The notes below the pieces were generated by a model. It was not told where the DNA came from, did not search any database, and worked only from the letters and a program-made list of their open reading frames with translations. Positions 52,946-61,260 of a DNA stretch of 64,000 bases are shown piece by piece (positions within the stretch are counted from its first letter, which is position 1; each line of letters begins with the position of its first letter). The stretch is from the NCBI GenBank assembly GCA_016235865.1, contig JACRIK010000026.1:62001-126000 (forward strand), given 5' to 3'. Both the position numbers and the translations under genes were made by a program. This DNA is from Planctomycetota bacterium (GTDB taxonomy: Bacteria > Planctomycetota > MHYJ01 > JACQXL01).

Positions 52946-53739
52946 ATGATAAAGTTTTCCTTGTCTTCCGGATTATAGGTGGCCAACGGCGGCGGCACGG
53001 TCGCATCAAAGCCGGCCTCGTATCCGAAATTGGATTTAACGTTATTATAAATCATCTTATTCATAAGCATCAAGGGGATGCCGACCGGGCAGGACCGCTC
53101 GCATTCTCCGCAATCGACACAGCGTCCGGCCAGATGGTAAGCCCGGGTCAGGTTCCACATAAAGTCGCCGGCCGGATTAGGCGAGGTGGGTATCCACTGG
53201 GGCTGGTTCTTGTCGGCAATACAGCGGTTGCAATAACACAGCGGGCAGATCTGCCGGCAGGCGTAGCACTTGATGCACTTGGAGAATTCCTTGTTCCAGA
53301 AGGCCCGGCGTTCGGCCGGGGATAGTTTCATCATTTCGGTTATTTTCTTATCCAAGTCGTCTGATTTATAGTCCTTGATTGACATCTCGATTACTTCGTC
53401 ATAAAGATTCGTTATCTTATCATTGGTTGAAGTAGAGATGATATAGACATCGTTTCTGGTGAGTTGGTGTTCCTGAATCAGTCCGGTAATGGCCCGCAGG
53501 TTTGAGTAGGAGGCAATGACGCCGCGCCGGTCCAATGCCTTGACCTCCGGCTTGAGCAGATATTTGCTGAGCATCGCCACACAGGTATCGTCGTATATCA
53601 GGCGGCTGGCTTCGTCAGGAGCGGTAATCATCACCGGCCGGGCCAGTGCCGGGTTATCGCCTTTTTCATAGCCGATAAAGACACCGATGGTCTTGGCTTC
53701 CAGCAATTCCTTCACCCGTGACTTGAGTTTGTCTATCAT
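52942..53739 (-). CDS. flxC: FlxC-like iron-sulphur protein
   Basis: The 265-residue protein has an N-terminal region of no clear family (about residues 1-125). A C-terminal ferredoxin-like part follows with two Cys sets, KCIKCYACRQICPLCYCNRC and RCVDCGECERSCPVGIP, for [4Fe-4S] clusters. This arrangement is that of FlxC/FdhB-type subunits. It is four bases downstream of flxD and overlaps the VIT-like gene. Confidence 0.78.
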   Translation of the reverse strand: MIDKLKSRVKELLEAKTIGVFIGYEKGDNPALARPVMITAPDEASRLIYDDTCVAMLSKYLLKPEVKALDRRGVIASYSNLRAITGLIQEHQLTRNDVYIISTSTNDKITNLYDEVIEMSIKDYKSDDLDKKITEMMKLSPAERRAFWNKEFSKCIKCYACRQICPLCYCNRCIADKNQPQWIPTSPNPAGDFMWNLTRAYHLAGRCVDCGECERSCPVGIPLMLMNKMIYNNVKSNFGYEAGFDATVPPPLATYNPEDKENFII

Positions 53740-53743
53740 AATA

Positions 53744-54160
53744 TTATTTGCCCAGTTTGCCGAACGGCCCCAATGCCTTTACGGCATCGGTCACTTTATT
53801 AACCACCTCAACGAATCTGGCACCTTCGGCGGCCGAGACCCAGGAGAAATGGATTCGGCCTGGTTCGATTCCGGCATATTCCAGCATATCCTTGAATACC
53901 ATCCAGCGCCTCCGGGCCAGGAAATTACCGCTCCGGTAATGGCAGTCATTCGGGTGGCAGCCTGAGACCAGGATGCCGTCCGCGCCGACCTCAAACGCCT
54001 TCATCAGGAAGAGCGGGTCCAGCCGTCCTGTACAGGGCACCTTGATAACCCGGATATTGGGCGCATACTTCAGGCGGCTGGTGCCGGCCAGGTCCGCGCC
54101 GGCATAACTGCACCAGTTGCACAGAAAGGCGATTATCTTGGGTTCAAAATTACTTGGCAT
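53744..54160 (-). CDS. flxD: FlxD / MvhD-family hydrogenase iron-sulphur subunit
   Basis: The 138-residue protein is a MvhD delta-type subunit. It has IIAFLCNWCSYAGADLAG, VPCTGRLDPLFLMKAF and GADGILVSGCHPNDCHYRSGN, the Cys residues that hold a [2Fe-2S] cluster in that family. In methanogens MvhD links hydrogenase to HdrA; here it would link FlxABC to HdrA. No hydrogenase gene is nearby, which agrees with the NAD(H)-linked Flx system. Confidence 0.88.
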   Translation of the reverse strand: MPSNFEPKIIAFLCNWCSYAGADLAGTSRLKYAPNIRVIKVPCTGRLDPLFLMKAFEVGADGILVSGCHPNDCHYRSGNFLARRRWMVFKDMLEYAGIEPGRIHFSWVSAAEGARFVEVVNKVTDAVKALGPFGKLGK

Positions 54161-54202
54161 AATAGATTCGCTAAGTTTACCTTGTAAGGGCTCACTGCAA
54201 GT

Positions 54203-55015
54203 TTATTTTATACTCACCTCAAAAATACGGTCTAAGCGAAACTGCCGGTCCTCGGAACAGTTATGGCAATAGGCCGAGACATAGGTCTTACCGGAAAAGG
54301 AATAGATATTAAACGGCGTTATCTCCCGCTGGGTCTCGTCGCCCTTGTTATTGCGGTATTTAATCTCAACGGATCGGCCTTTGTCTATGGCCTGTTTTAG
54401 TCCGATTTTATCATCCGGAAGTTCTATCTTATCAAAGATATAGTCCGAGAATTTCAGGCCGCTGGTGGTCCGGTTAGCGATATCCTGGACGGTCATCTTA
54501 TTGTCCAGCCGGGTTAGGCACATCTTATAGAGCTTCATCACCACCATGGCATCGGCCAGGGCCCGGTGGTAGCCGTTCTGTTCGATATTCAGGCACTTGC
54601 CCAGCGTGGATAACTTGTGATTCTCCACATTCTTAAAACATATCCGGGACAGTTCGCAGGAGTCAAGAAGCATATTAACCGGCGGTTTAATCTTATACAT
54701 AGAAACGGCCGCCATAAAGAATCCCACGTCAAAGGCCACATTATGGGCCATCAGCGGCGCATCGCCGATATAGTCCAGAAACGACAGCAGGGCATCCTTT
54801 TCATGGGGCGCGTTCTTGACCATCTCGTCGGTAATGCCGTGAATATTGATAACCACCTGGGGAATCGGCATCCCGGGATTGACAAAGGTCTTGAATGTGT
54901 CAATCTCGCGGTTATCCTCGGGATTGAACCGGACCGCTCCGATTTCTACTATCTTGTCCTTTATCGGATACAGGCCCGTGGTCTCGAAGTCGAACGCAAT
55001 TAAAGTATTTGTCAT
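54203..55015 (-). CDS. DnaQ-like 3'-5' exonuclease with C-terminal WYL domain
   Basis: The 270-residue protein has a DEDDh exonuclease domain: Exo I FDFETTGLYP (residues 8-17), Exo II AHNVAFDVGF, Exo III YHRALADAM with the catalytic His. From about residue 205 a WYL-type domain follows, KGRSVEIKYRNNKGDETQRE, then YVSAYCHNCSEDRQFRLDRI. WYL domains bind ligands or nucleic acid and often control defence or DNA-repair systems. The gene overlaps hdrA by 4 bases (ATGA), so it is translated with the complex. No role in Flx-Hdr is known. Confidence 0.85.
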   Translation of the reverse strand: MTNTLIAFDFETTGLYPIKDKIVEIGAVRFNPEDNREIDTFKTFVNPGMPIPQVVINIHGITDEMVKNAPHEKDALLSFLDYIGDAPLMAHNVAFDVGFFMAAVSMYKIKPPVNMLLDSCELSRICFKNVENHKLSTLGKCLNIEQNGYHRALADAMVVMKLYKMCLTRLDNKMTVQDIANRTTSGLKFSDYIFDKIELPDDKIGLKQAIDKGRSVEIKYRNNKGDETQREITPFNIYSFSGKTYVSAYCHNCSEDRQFRLDRIFEVSIK

Positions 55016-56985
55016 GATAGCGATAATATTTCAGCGTAAACCTGTTCTTCGGTTATGCCAGCTAAATCCGGACACTTGGAAGGGCAGGTGGCGACGCAGA
55101 CTCCGCAACCCTGGCAGAGTCCTTCATTTACCTTGGCGACCTGCCGGATTAACTGCCCCTGTTTATTCTTGATATCCTTTAGTTCCATGGCCTTATACGG
55201 ACAGGCGTTGATGCACATCTGGCAGCCGGTGCAGAGCGTCTCATTAATCCGGGCCACCGTGCCTTCCTTGTTGAGGGTGTCTTTGGAGAATAATGCCAGG
55301 ACCTTGCTGGCCGCGCCGGACGCCTGTGAAACCGCGTCCGGTATATCCTTGGGCGCCTGGCAGGCCCCGGCCAGGAAAATACCGGCATTGGTCGTCTCGA
55401 CCGGCCGCAGTTTCGGATGCGCCTCGGTCAACCAGTGATATTTGTCGTATGAGGCGCCTAATTTCTGATAAAGCGTTTCTATGTTCTTATTGGGCATCAT
55501 GGCCGAGGCCAGAACCACCAAATCGGTTTCTATTTCCACTTTGTTCCCGCTCAGGGTGTCCATTCCGCGGACAATGAGCTTGTCTTTCTTGCGGTAGATG
55601 CGGCTGACCCGGCCGCGTAAGTAAACCGCTCCGTCTTCCTCAATGGCCCGCATGACAAATTCCTCGTAGCCCTTGCCGCCGGCCCGGATATCGATATAAA
55701 ATACATAGGCCTTGCCGTGGTGGACCTTGTGTTTGTAGAGCATGGTCTGCTTGGCCGTATACATGCAGCAAATCTTGGAGCAGAATGAGATGCCTTTGGC
55801 CGGGTCGCGCGAGCCGACGCACTGGATAAAGACCACGCTCTCCGGCACCTTGCCGTCCGAGGGCCGTTTGATTTCGCCTTTGGTTGGGCCTGAGGCGCTG
55901 ATAATCCGCTCGAATTGCAAGCCATTAATTACGTCCTTGTATTTGCCATGGCCGTATTCGCCATAGAAATTATTAGGCAGCATTTCATAGCCGACGGCCA
56001 CGACGATAGAGCCAATCTTCTCGGTGATGATTTCATCCTGCTGGGTGTAATCAATAGCCCCGGGCGGGCAGACCTTTTCGCACAGCCCGCAGCGGTCCTT
56101 TAATAGTTTCAGGCAGGTGTTCTTATCTATGACCGGGATGTTGGGCACGGCCTGAGGGAAGGGCACGTAAATGGCGGTCCGGAATCCGGTGCCCTGGTCA
56201 AACTCTGAAGGAATCTTCTTCTGCGGGCATTTCTGGTAGCACAGGCCGCAGCCGGTGCAGACGCTCTCTTTGACGAACCGGGCCTTCTTGCGAATGGTCA
56301 CCTCAAAGTTGCCCAGATAACCTTTGATGGATTCTATTTCGCTATAGGTATATAACTTGATATTCTTATGCCGGGCGCAATCAACCATTTTGGGCGTCAG
56401 GATGCACTGTGAGCAATCCAGGGTCGGGAAGGTCTCTGATAATCCGGCCATCTTGCCGCCGATAGAGGGGGTTTGTTCCACTAAAATAACCTGATGCCCG
56501 CCTTCGGCAATATCCAGTGCGGCCTGGATTCCGGCCACGCCGCCGCCGATGACCAGGGCTTTTTTGGTAATAGGCACCTTGATATCGCCCAGCGGTGAAT
56601 TTTGCTTGACCTTTTCAATCATTAATCCGGTCAGTTCTATGGCCTTGGGGGTGGCTATGGCCTTGTCCTCATGCACCCAGGAGCATTGTTCCCGGATATT
56701 GGCAATCTCACAGAGATAGGGATTCAGTCCGGCCTCGGCCGAGGCGTTCCGGAAGGTCGGTTCGTGCATCTTGGGCGAGCAACAGGCCACTACCACGCCG
56801 GTCAGTTTCTTTGACTTGATGGCGTCCTTTATCATATTTTGCCCGACCGAGGAGCACATGTACTTGTAGTCCTGTGCATCAACCACGCCTTTTACCAGCA
56901 TAGACGCATCGCGAACCTTTTCTACATCTACGGTCCGGGCAATGTTCTCGCCGCAGTGACAAACAAATACGCCGATTCTTGACAT
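55012..56985 (-). CDS. hdrA: Heterodisulfide reductase subunit A
   Basis: The 657-residue flavoprotein is the centre of electron bifurcation. It has the N-terminal CHCGENIARTVDVEKV, the FAD Rossmann motif VIGGGVAGIQAALDIAEGG (about residues 145-163) and KMAGLSETFPTLDCSQCI. An internal pair of [4Fe-4S] motifs reads CTGCGLCYQKCP and CGLCEKVCPPGAID. Two C-terminal ferredoxin motifs read CTGCQMCINACPYKA and CQGCGVCVATCPSKCP. It lacks a fused MvhD, encoded separately. Nine bases separate it from hdrB. Confidence 0.93.
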   Translation of the reverse strand: MSRIGVFVCHCGENIARTVDVEKVRDASMLVKGVVDAQDYKYMCSSVGQNMIKDAIKSKKLTGVVVACCSPKMHEPTFRNASAEAGLNPYLCEIANIREQCSWVHEDKAIATPKAIELTGLMIEKVKQNSPLGDIKVPITKKALVIGGGVAGIQAALDIAEGGHQVILVEQTPSIGGKMAGLSETFPTLDCSQCILTPKMVDCARHKNIKLYTYSEIESIKGYLGNFEVTIRKKARFVKESVCTGCGLCYQKCPQKKIPSEFDQGTGFRTAIYVPFPQAVPNIPVIDKNTCLKLLKDRCGLCEKVCPPGAIDYTQQDEIITEKIGSIVVAVGYEMLPNNFYGEYGHGKYKDVINGLQFERIISASGPTKGEIKRPSDGKVPESVVFIQCVGSRDPAKGISFCSKICCMYTAKQTMLYKHKVHHGKAYVFYIDIRAGGKGYEEFVMRAIEEDGAVYLRGRVSRIYRKKDKLIVRGMDTLSGNKVEIETDLVVLASAMMPNKNIETLYQKLGASYDKYHWLTEAHPKLRPVETTNAGIFLAGACQAPKDIPDAVSQASGAASKVLALFSKDTLNKEGTVARINETLCTGCQMCINACPYKAMELKDIKNKQGQLIRQVAKVNEGLCQGCGVCVATCPSKCPDLAGITEEQVYAEILSLS

Positions 56986-56994
56986 AGTTATTTC

Positions 56995-57852
56995 TTATAC
57001 AGGATTATTCTGCGCCTGTACGGTGACACCTTCCGTCGGCACAAAGTGCATGTTCAATCCCAGTTCCTTGGGTTCAATGCCCATGGCCAATCCGATTAAC
57101 TGGGGCAGATATATAATGGGCATATTATAACTGACGTTGTATTTCTTCTCGATCGCTGTTTGCCTCATATCCAGGTTAATCTGGCACATCTGGCAGGCCA
57201 CGATGATGGCCTGGGCTCCGTTCTCCTGGGCGTCTTCCAGAATCTTATTGCTTAATTCCAGCACCGCATCCTCGTTGCAGACCGTGAATCCGCCGCCGCA
57301 GCATTCTATCTTGAATTCCCAATCCACGGTTTGAGCGCCTAATTTCTTAACCACCTCATCCATAGAGGTCGGCTGTTCCGGGTCGTCGTATTTGAGGAGC
57401 TTGGGCGGGCGGACCAGCAGGCATCCGTAATAGCAGGCGACCTTGAGGTCTTTGAGCCGCTCCTGATTTACCTTGGGTTGAATCTTATCCATCAGCCGGG
57501 TGAAGATGTCCACGCTGTTGATGACCTTAATTTTACCGTCATAGTTTCCGTTTTCCACCTTATATTTGTTATCCAGTATATCCTGGTTTGTATTGATAAG
57601 CGTTTTGGAACAGAACGGACACGGTGCAAATAGTTCGGTTAGTTCCTGCTCCTTAGCAAGGGCCAGGTTTCGGGCGGGCAGGGCCAGGGCCAGTTTATGG
57701 TTGGTAGAATGGGCCGCCGAGGCGCCGCAGCAGTTCCAGTCCTGAATCGGCTCCAACTCCACGCCGATTTCCTTGAATACACGTTCTAAGGACATCGAAT
57801 AGTCCTTGGAACTGCCTTCCAGCGCGCAACCGGGATAATAACCTAATTTCAT
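56995..57852 (-). CDS. hdrB: Heterodisulfide reductase subunit B
   Basis: The 285-residue subunit carries two CCG domains. The first has GCALEGS, DWNCCGASAAH and CPFC; the second has CYYGCLL, ECCGGGFTVC and CQMC. These hold the noncubane iron-sulphur clusters that split the disulphide in methanogen HdrB. Both sets look complete, so catalysis is expected. The bacterial substrate is probably DsrC-type or another thiol protein; no such gene is seen in the window. Confidence 0.93.
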   Translation of the reverse strand: MKLGYYPGCALEGSSKDYSMSLERVFKEIGVELEPIQDWNCCGASAAHSTNHKLALALPARNLALAKEQELTELFAPCPFCSKTLINTNQDILDNKYKVENGNYDGKIKVINSVDIFTRLMDKIQPKVNQERLKDLKVACYYGCLLVRPPKLLKYDDPEQPTSMDEVVKKLGAQTVDWEFKIECCGGGFTVCNEDAVLELSNKILEDAQENGAQAIIVACQMCQINLDMRQTAIEKKYNVSYNMPIIYLPQLIGLAMGIEPKELGLNMHFVPTEGVTVQAQNNPV

Positions 57853-58400
57853 TTATCGCATTCCTCGAATATCTTATTTATCGCTTCGACATTCTCTATC
57901 TTATGCGGCAACAGTTTGAGTTTGCCGGTTAATAGCATCTTGGGGGTCTTGGCAACGTCCTGGAATAGGGCCAATGCGCGCAATTTATATTTGGCTATCA
58001 ACATCACCTCATATAACCGACCGTTGGAGCGGATGGTCTCCAGGAATGACTTATGGAACTGCTGAATCTTGCGCTGTTCCCTGGTGGCCAGGCCTTCCTT
58101 GATGGATAATTCCCGGCAGACATCCATCAGACCGGCAATCTCGACATCTTTAGGACAGCGGGTAGAACAGGTCAGGCAACTGACGCAGACCCAGATGGTT
58201 GACGAGGTCAAGACCTGTTCCCGTTCGCCTAATTGGATATGGCGGATGAGTTTACTGGGCGGGTAGTCCATCTGCATGACCATCGGGCAACCGGCCGAGC
58301 ATTTACCGCACTGGTAGCAGTCCCGCAGGTTGATACCTGATATCTTGTCAATCTCATCAACAAACTGCTGGAGATTATTTTTAAGTCGCAACGTCTTCAT
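57849..58400 (-). CDS. hdrC: Heterodisulfide reductase subunit C
   Basis: The 183-residue protein has two [4Fe-4S] motifs, CYQCGKCSAGCPMV and CVSCLTCSTRCPKDVE, in the first 100 residues and a helical C-terminal half. It wires HdrA to HdrB. It is the first gene of the operon. Its promoter lies only a few bases upstream and no Shine-Dalgarno site is visible. Its stop overlaps the hdrB start by 4 bases. Confidence 0.92.
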   Translation of the reverse strand: MKTLRLKNNLQQFVDEIDKISGINLRDCYQCGKCSAGCPMVMQMDYPPSKLIRHIQLGEREQVLTSSTIWVCVSCLTCSTRCPKDVEIAGLMDVCRELSIKEGLATREQRKIQQFHKSFLETIRSNGRLYEVMLIAKYKLRALALFQDVAKTPKMLLTGKLKLLPHKIENVEAINKIFEECDK

Positions 58401-58410
58401 TTAACGCGTT

Positions 58411-58439
58411 ATGTTACCAGCGATTCCTAAAACGGTCAA
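58411..58439 (-). promoter_or_regulatory. Promoter of the hdr-flx operon
   Basis: On the minus strand TTGACC (58439-58434), 17-base spacer, TAACAT (58416-58411). Transcription would start near 58404, about four bases before the hdrC ATG at 58400. Confidence 0.5.
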
Positions 58440-58458
58440 ATAAAAGAGCTAAAATAAG

Positions 58459-58488
58459 TTGACGCCATTTGCTGAAGAGTGATATAAG
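58459..58488 (+). promoter_or_regulatory. Promoter of etfB-etfA
   Basis: TTGACG (58459-58464), 18-base spacer, TATAAG (58483-58488). It lies back to back with the hdrC promoter in the 128-base divergent gap, so both operons may respond to one regulator bound between them. Confidence 0.5.
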
Positions 58489-58528
58489 TATACACTTCTC
58501 GTAAGAGATTTAGAATGTGAGGTGCTTA

Positions 58529-59317
58529 GTGAATATCATCACTTGCATAAAGCGGGTCCCATCCACCGAAACCAATGTCCGGGTCGGCTCAGACGGTAAA
58601 TCATTAGAGACCAGCGGCGTGGAATATATTCTCAGTCCGTTTGACGAGATTGCTTTGGAAGAGTCGCTCCGGGTAAAGGAAAAACTGATTGCCGCGGAGC
58701 AAAGCGGAGTCCCGGCGAATGTCGGGAGCGATGTCACGGCAATTACCGTGGGCACTCCGGATGCGGCCACAACCCTGCGCACCTGTCTGGCTATGGGGGC
58801 TGATAAGGCCGTGCATATCAAGGATGCAGACGCATATAAGAGAGACCCGTTTGCCGTTGCCTCAGCGTTGGCTTCAGTGATTAAGACCATGCCTTATAAC
58901 CTGATTCTCTGCGGCAAGCAGGCCGTGGATGATGATAATTCCCAGGTCGGCGCCATGCTGGCCCGGTTATTGAATATTCCGTTCGTCAGCTTGATTACCA
59001 AGCTGGAAATCTCAGGTACAAATGCTTTGGTCCAGCGCGAGATTAGCGGCGGCTACGAGGTTTTAGAGGTGACTCTGCCGGCCGTGCTGACGGCCCAAAA
59101 GGGACTGAATGAGCCGCGTTATCCGTCACTCAAGGGTATTATGGGCGCCAAGAAGAAACCGCTGGAGGAAAAGACCGCCACATTTGACAGTGCCACCATT
59201 GAAACAATCAAGATGGAATACCCGCCTTCCCGGCCGGCCGGCCGGGTGGTCGGAAAGGGTGTTGAGGCGGTTCCGGAGTTGGTTAAGTTACTCAAAGAAG
59301 AAGCAAAAATCATTTAG
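58529..59317 (+). CDS. etfB: Electron transfer flavoprotein beta subunit
   Basis: I use the GTG at 58529: GAGGTG lies four bases upstream and the protein then starts NIITCIKRVPSTE as in the family. A GTG at 58517 is also in frame. The 262-residue subunit shows VEYILSPFDEIALEESLR and AVDDDNSQVGAMLA, which hold AMP or FAD. Etf passes electrons from dehydrogenases to a quinone or, in bifurcating forms, to ferredoxin. It is divergent from the hdr-flx operon. Confidence 0.92.
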   Translation: MNIITCIKRVPSTETNVRVGSDGKSLETSGVEYILSPFDEIALEESLRVKEKLIAAEQSGVPANVGSDVTAITVGTPDAATTLRTCLAMGADKAVHIKDADAYKRDPFAVASALASVIKTMPYNLILCGKQAVDDDNSQVGAMLARLLNIPFVSLITKLEISGTNALVQREISGGYEVLEVTLPAVLTAQKGLNEPRYPSLKGIMGAKKKPLEEKTATFDSATIETIKMEYPPSRPAGRVVGKGVEAVPELVKLLKEEAKII

Positions 59318-59337
59318 TGTATAGCAAGGAGTTGAAG

Positions 59338-60309
59338 ATGCAACCGATATTAGTTTTTGTAGAGCAGGCCAATGGTCAGATAAAGAAGACATCATTGGAA
59401 GCGGTTTCAGAGGCCAGGCGTCAGGCAGATGTTATCAAGACCGAGGTTGTTGCTCTGGTTATCGCCGAGAAGGCAGATGCGTTTATCAAGGATGCTGGTT
59501 CATACGGCGCTAATAAGGTCGTAGCAGTGGAAGGCGCTGATTTCAAGGAATATCTGACCGCCTCTTATACCCGGGCGACATTGGCTGTGGTCAATTCGGT
59601 AAATCCCATGGCTGTTTTATTCTCTGCCACGCCTAATGGCAAGGACCTGGCCGCAAGTGTCGGCGCAGAACTTAAGATATCGGTGATTCAGGATTGTATT
59701 TCACTCAATTATGACAATGGCGCATTTGTCGCCCGGCGGCCCATCTATGCCGGCAAGTCCATTATCACGGTCAAGGCGCTGAAGACACCGGTACTGGTGA
59801 CACTCAGGCCCAAGGTATTCCCGTTGGGCGCAACGGCCAGCCAGACGCCGTCCGTGGAGAAATTGGCGGTTTCTTTAACGGCCGATGATAAGCGGGTCAA
59901 ACTCAAGGAAGTGGTGCAGAGCGGTCAGAAGAAGATGGAACTGACCGAGGCGGATATCATTGTTTCCGGCGGCCGGGGTATGAAGGCGCCTGAGAATTTC
60001 AAGGTAATAGAAGAATTAGCCGGGGTGCTCAATGCGGCCGTAGGCGCATCGCGCGCGGCTGTGGATTCCGGCTGGAGACCGCATACAGACCAGGTCGGCC
60101 AGACCGGCAAAACCGTGTGTCCGACCCTCTATGTGGCCTGCGGGATTTCCGGCGCCATACAGCACCTGGCCGGGATGTCATCCTCAAAGTGCATTGTGGC
60201 TATCAACAAAGACCCGGAAGCGCCGATATTCAAGGTGGCTAATTACGGCGTGGTCGGGGATTTGTTTGAGGTGGTTCCGGCCCTGTGCACCGAGTTAAAG
60301 AAGAACTGA
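59338..60309 (+). CDS. etfA: Electron transfer flavoprotein alpha subunit
   Basis: The ATG at 59338 has AAGGAG six bases upstream; an in-frame GTG at 59317 would overlap etfB. The 323-residue subunit has the C-terminal FAD-binding part: [36 protein letters not shown] and [23 protein letters not shown]. Etf proteins next to Hdr are known in bifurcating complexes; whether this pair bifurcates cannot be told from sequence. Confidence 0.94.
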   Translation: MQPILVFVEQANGQIKKTSLEAVSEARRQADVIKTEVVALVIAEKADAFIKDAGSYGANKVVAVEGADFKEYLTASYTRATLAVVNSVNPMAVLFSATPNGKDLAASVGAELKISVIQDCISLNYDNGAFVARRPIYAGKSIITVKALKTPVLVTLRPKVFPLGATASQTPSVEKLAVSLTADDKRVKLKEVVQSGQKKMELTEADIIVSGGRGMKAPENFKVIEELAGVLNAAVGASRAAVDSGWRPHTDQVGQTGKTVCPTLYVACGISGAIQHLAGMSSSKCIVAINKDPEAPIFKVANYGVVGDLFEVVPALCTELKKN

Positions 60310-60331
60310 TTTCCTGCCGATAGTATTCGGT

Positions 60332-60661
60332 ATGCAAACAGTTATTCTCCTGACTATCTCCAACGTCTTTATGACCTTTGCCTGGTACGGGCATCTTAAG
60401 TATAAGACCTCTCCGCTCTGGATAGCCATTTGCGTAAGCTGGCTGATTGCCTTTGTGGAGTATTGTTTCATGGTGCCGGCCAACCGCTTTGGGCACGGAC
60501 AATTCACCGCCGCCCAGTTAAAGACCATCCAGGAGGTGATTACCCTGGCGGCCTTCTGCGTATTCTCTATCCTCTATCTCAAAGAGGAATTCAGATGGAA
60601 CTACCTGGTCGGGTTCCTGATGATTATTGCCGCGGTCTTTGTCATATTTCGGAAGTGGTAG
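60332..60661 (+). CDS. DUF486 (DMT superfamily) membrane protein
   Basis: The 109-residue protein has four hydrophobic helices and the family features FAWYGHLKYK, VPANRFGHGQFTAAQLK and a C-terminal MIIAAVFVIFRKW. Its role is unknown; DUF486 proteins are small drug/metabolite-transporter relatives. The last 50 bases of this gene are repeated three times downstream. It begins 22 bases after etfA. Confidence 0.82.
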   Translation: MQTVILLTISNVFMTFAWYGHLKYKTSPLWIAICVSWLIAFVEYCFMVPANRFGHGQFTAAQLKTIQEVITLAAFCVFSILYLKEEFRWNYLVGFLMIIAAVFVIFRKW

Positions 60662-60662
60662 G
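60611..60662 (+). repeat. Cassette repeat, copy 1 (3' end of the DUF486 gene)
   Basis: GGTTCCTGATGATTATTGCC then CGCGGTCTTTGTCATATTTC then GGAAGTGGTA. Here it is coding and supplies the C-terminus VFVIFRKW. Copies follow at 61203-61254, 61988-62033 and 62502-62543. Confidence 0.9.
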
Positions 60663-60703
60663 ATATTCTTTTGGGCGCATCCTGACTAAATGTGGAATTA
60701 TCA

Positions 60704-60732
60704 TTGACATTGTTTAATGGGAATGGTAATAA
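60704..60732 (+). promoter_or_regulatory. Promoter of hicBA
   Basis: TTGACA (60704-60709), 17-base spacer, TAATAA (60727-60732), then AAGGAGG before the hicB start at 60760. Confidence 0.6.
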
Positions 60733-60759
60733 ATATCGATATAAAGGAGGTTTAATAAG

Positions 60760-60990
60760 ATGCGAAAACTATCATACCGAATTTTGTTAAGGCCGGAGCC
60801 GGAGGGTGGCTATACCGTAATGGTTCCTGCGCTGGCCGGCTGTATTACTTATGGCAAGAATGTGGCCGAGGCAAAGAAGATGGCGCTTGATGCCATAAAA
60901 GCATATCTGCATAGTTTAAGAAAACATAGCGAACCAATCATAGACGATTCTGATGTGTTAGAGGGAACCCTGAATATCCAGTATGTCTAA
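60760..60990 (+). CDS. hicB: HicB-like antitoxin
   Basis: The 76-residue protein has the partial RNase-H-like HicB fold, PEPEGGYTVMVPALAGCITY followed by GKNVAEAKKMALDAIKAYL. It should neutralise HicA and repress its own promoter. A strong AGGAGG site precedes it. No C-terminal DNA-binding domain is visible within 76 residues, so repression would need the HicA complex. It overlaps hicA by 8 bases, antitoxin first. Confidence 0.9.
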   Translation: MRKLSYRILLRPEPEGGYTVMVPALAGCITYGKNVAEAKKMALDAIKAYLHSLRKHSEPIIDDSDVLEGTLNIQYV

Positions 60991-61198
60991 ACTTCCGGCC
61001 CTGACCCCGCAAAAGGTCATTAAAGTTCTGACCCAACGTGGTTTCATCCTTGACCATTCATCCGGCAGTCATCAGGTTTACTACCAGCCCGAAACCAAAA
61101 AGAGGGCGGTGGTGCCATTCCATCACAGGGATATTCCGGTTGGGACGTTATTATCAATTCTTAAACAGGCCGGGATTAGCCGTGACGAGTTGAGATAG
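60983..61198 (+). CDS. hicA: HicA mRNA interferase toxin
   Basis: The 71-residue dsRBD-like toxin has the family pattern LTPQKVIKVLTQRGFILDH, then SGSHQVYY with the catalytic His and VVPFHHRDIPVGTLLSILKQ. It cleaves mRNA when free of HicB. The cassette repeat begins about five bases after its stop. Confidence 0.92.
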   Translation: MSKLPALTPQKVIKVLTQRGFILDHSSGSHQVYYQPETKKRAVVPFHHRDIPVGTLLSILKQAGISRDELR

Positions 61199-61202
61199 TG
61201 TA

Positions 61203-61254
61203 TGGTTCCTGATGATTATCGCCGCGGTCTTTGTCATCTTCAAGAAGTGGTAAT
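61203..61254 (+). repeat. Cassette repeat, copy 2
   Basis: Matches copy 1 at about nine of ten bases over roughly 48 bases. It still reads LMIIAAVFVIFKKW and stop in the DUF486 frame, but no DUF486 coding region precedes it. It starts right after hicA. Confidence 0.9.
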
Positions 61255-61260
61255 TATTCC

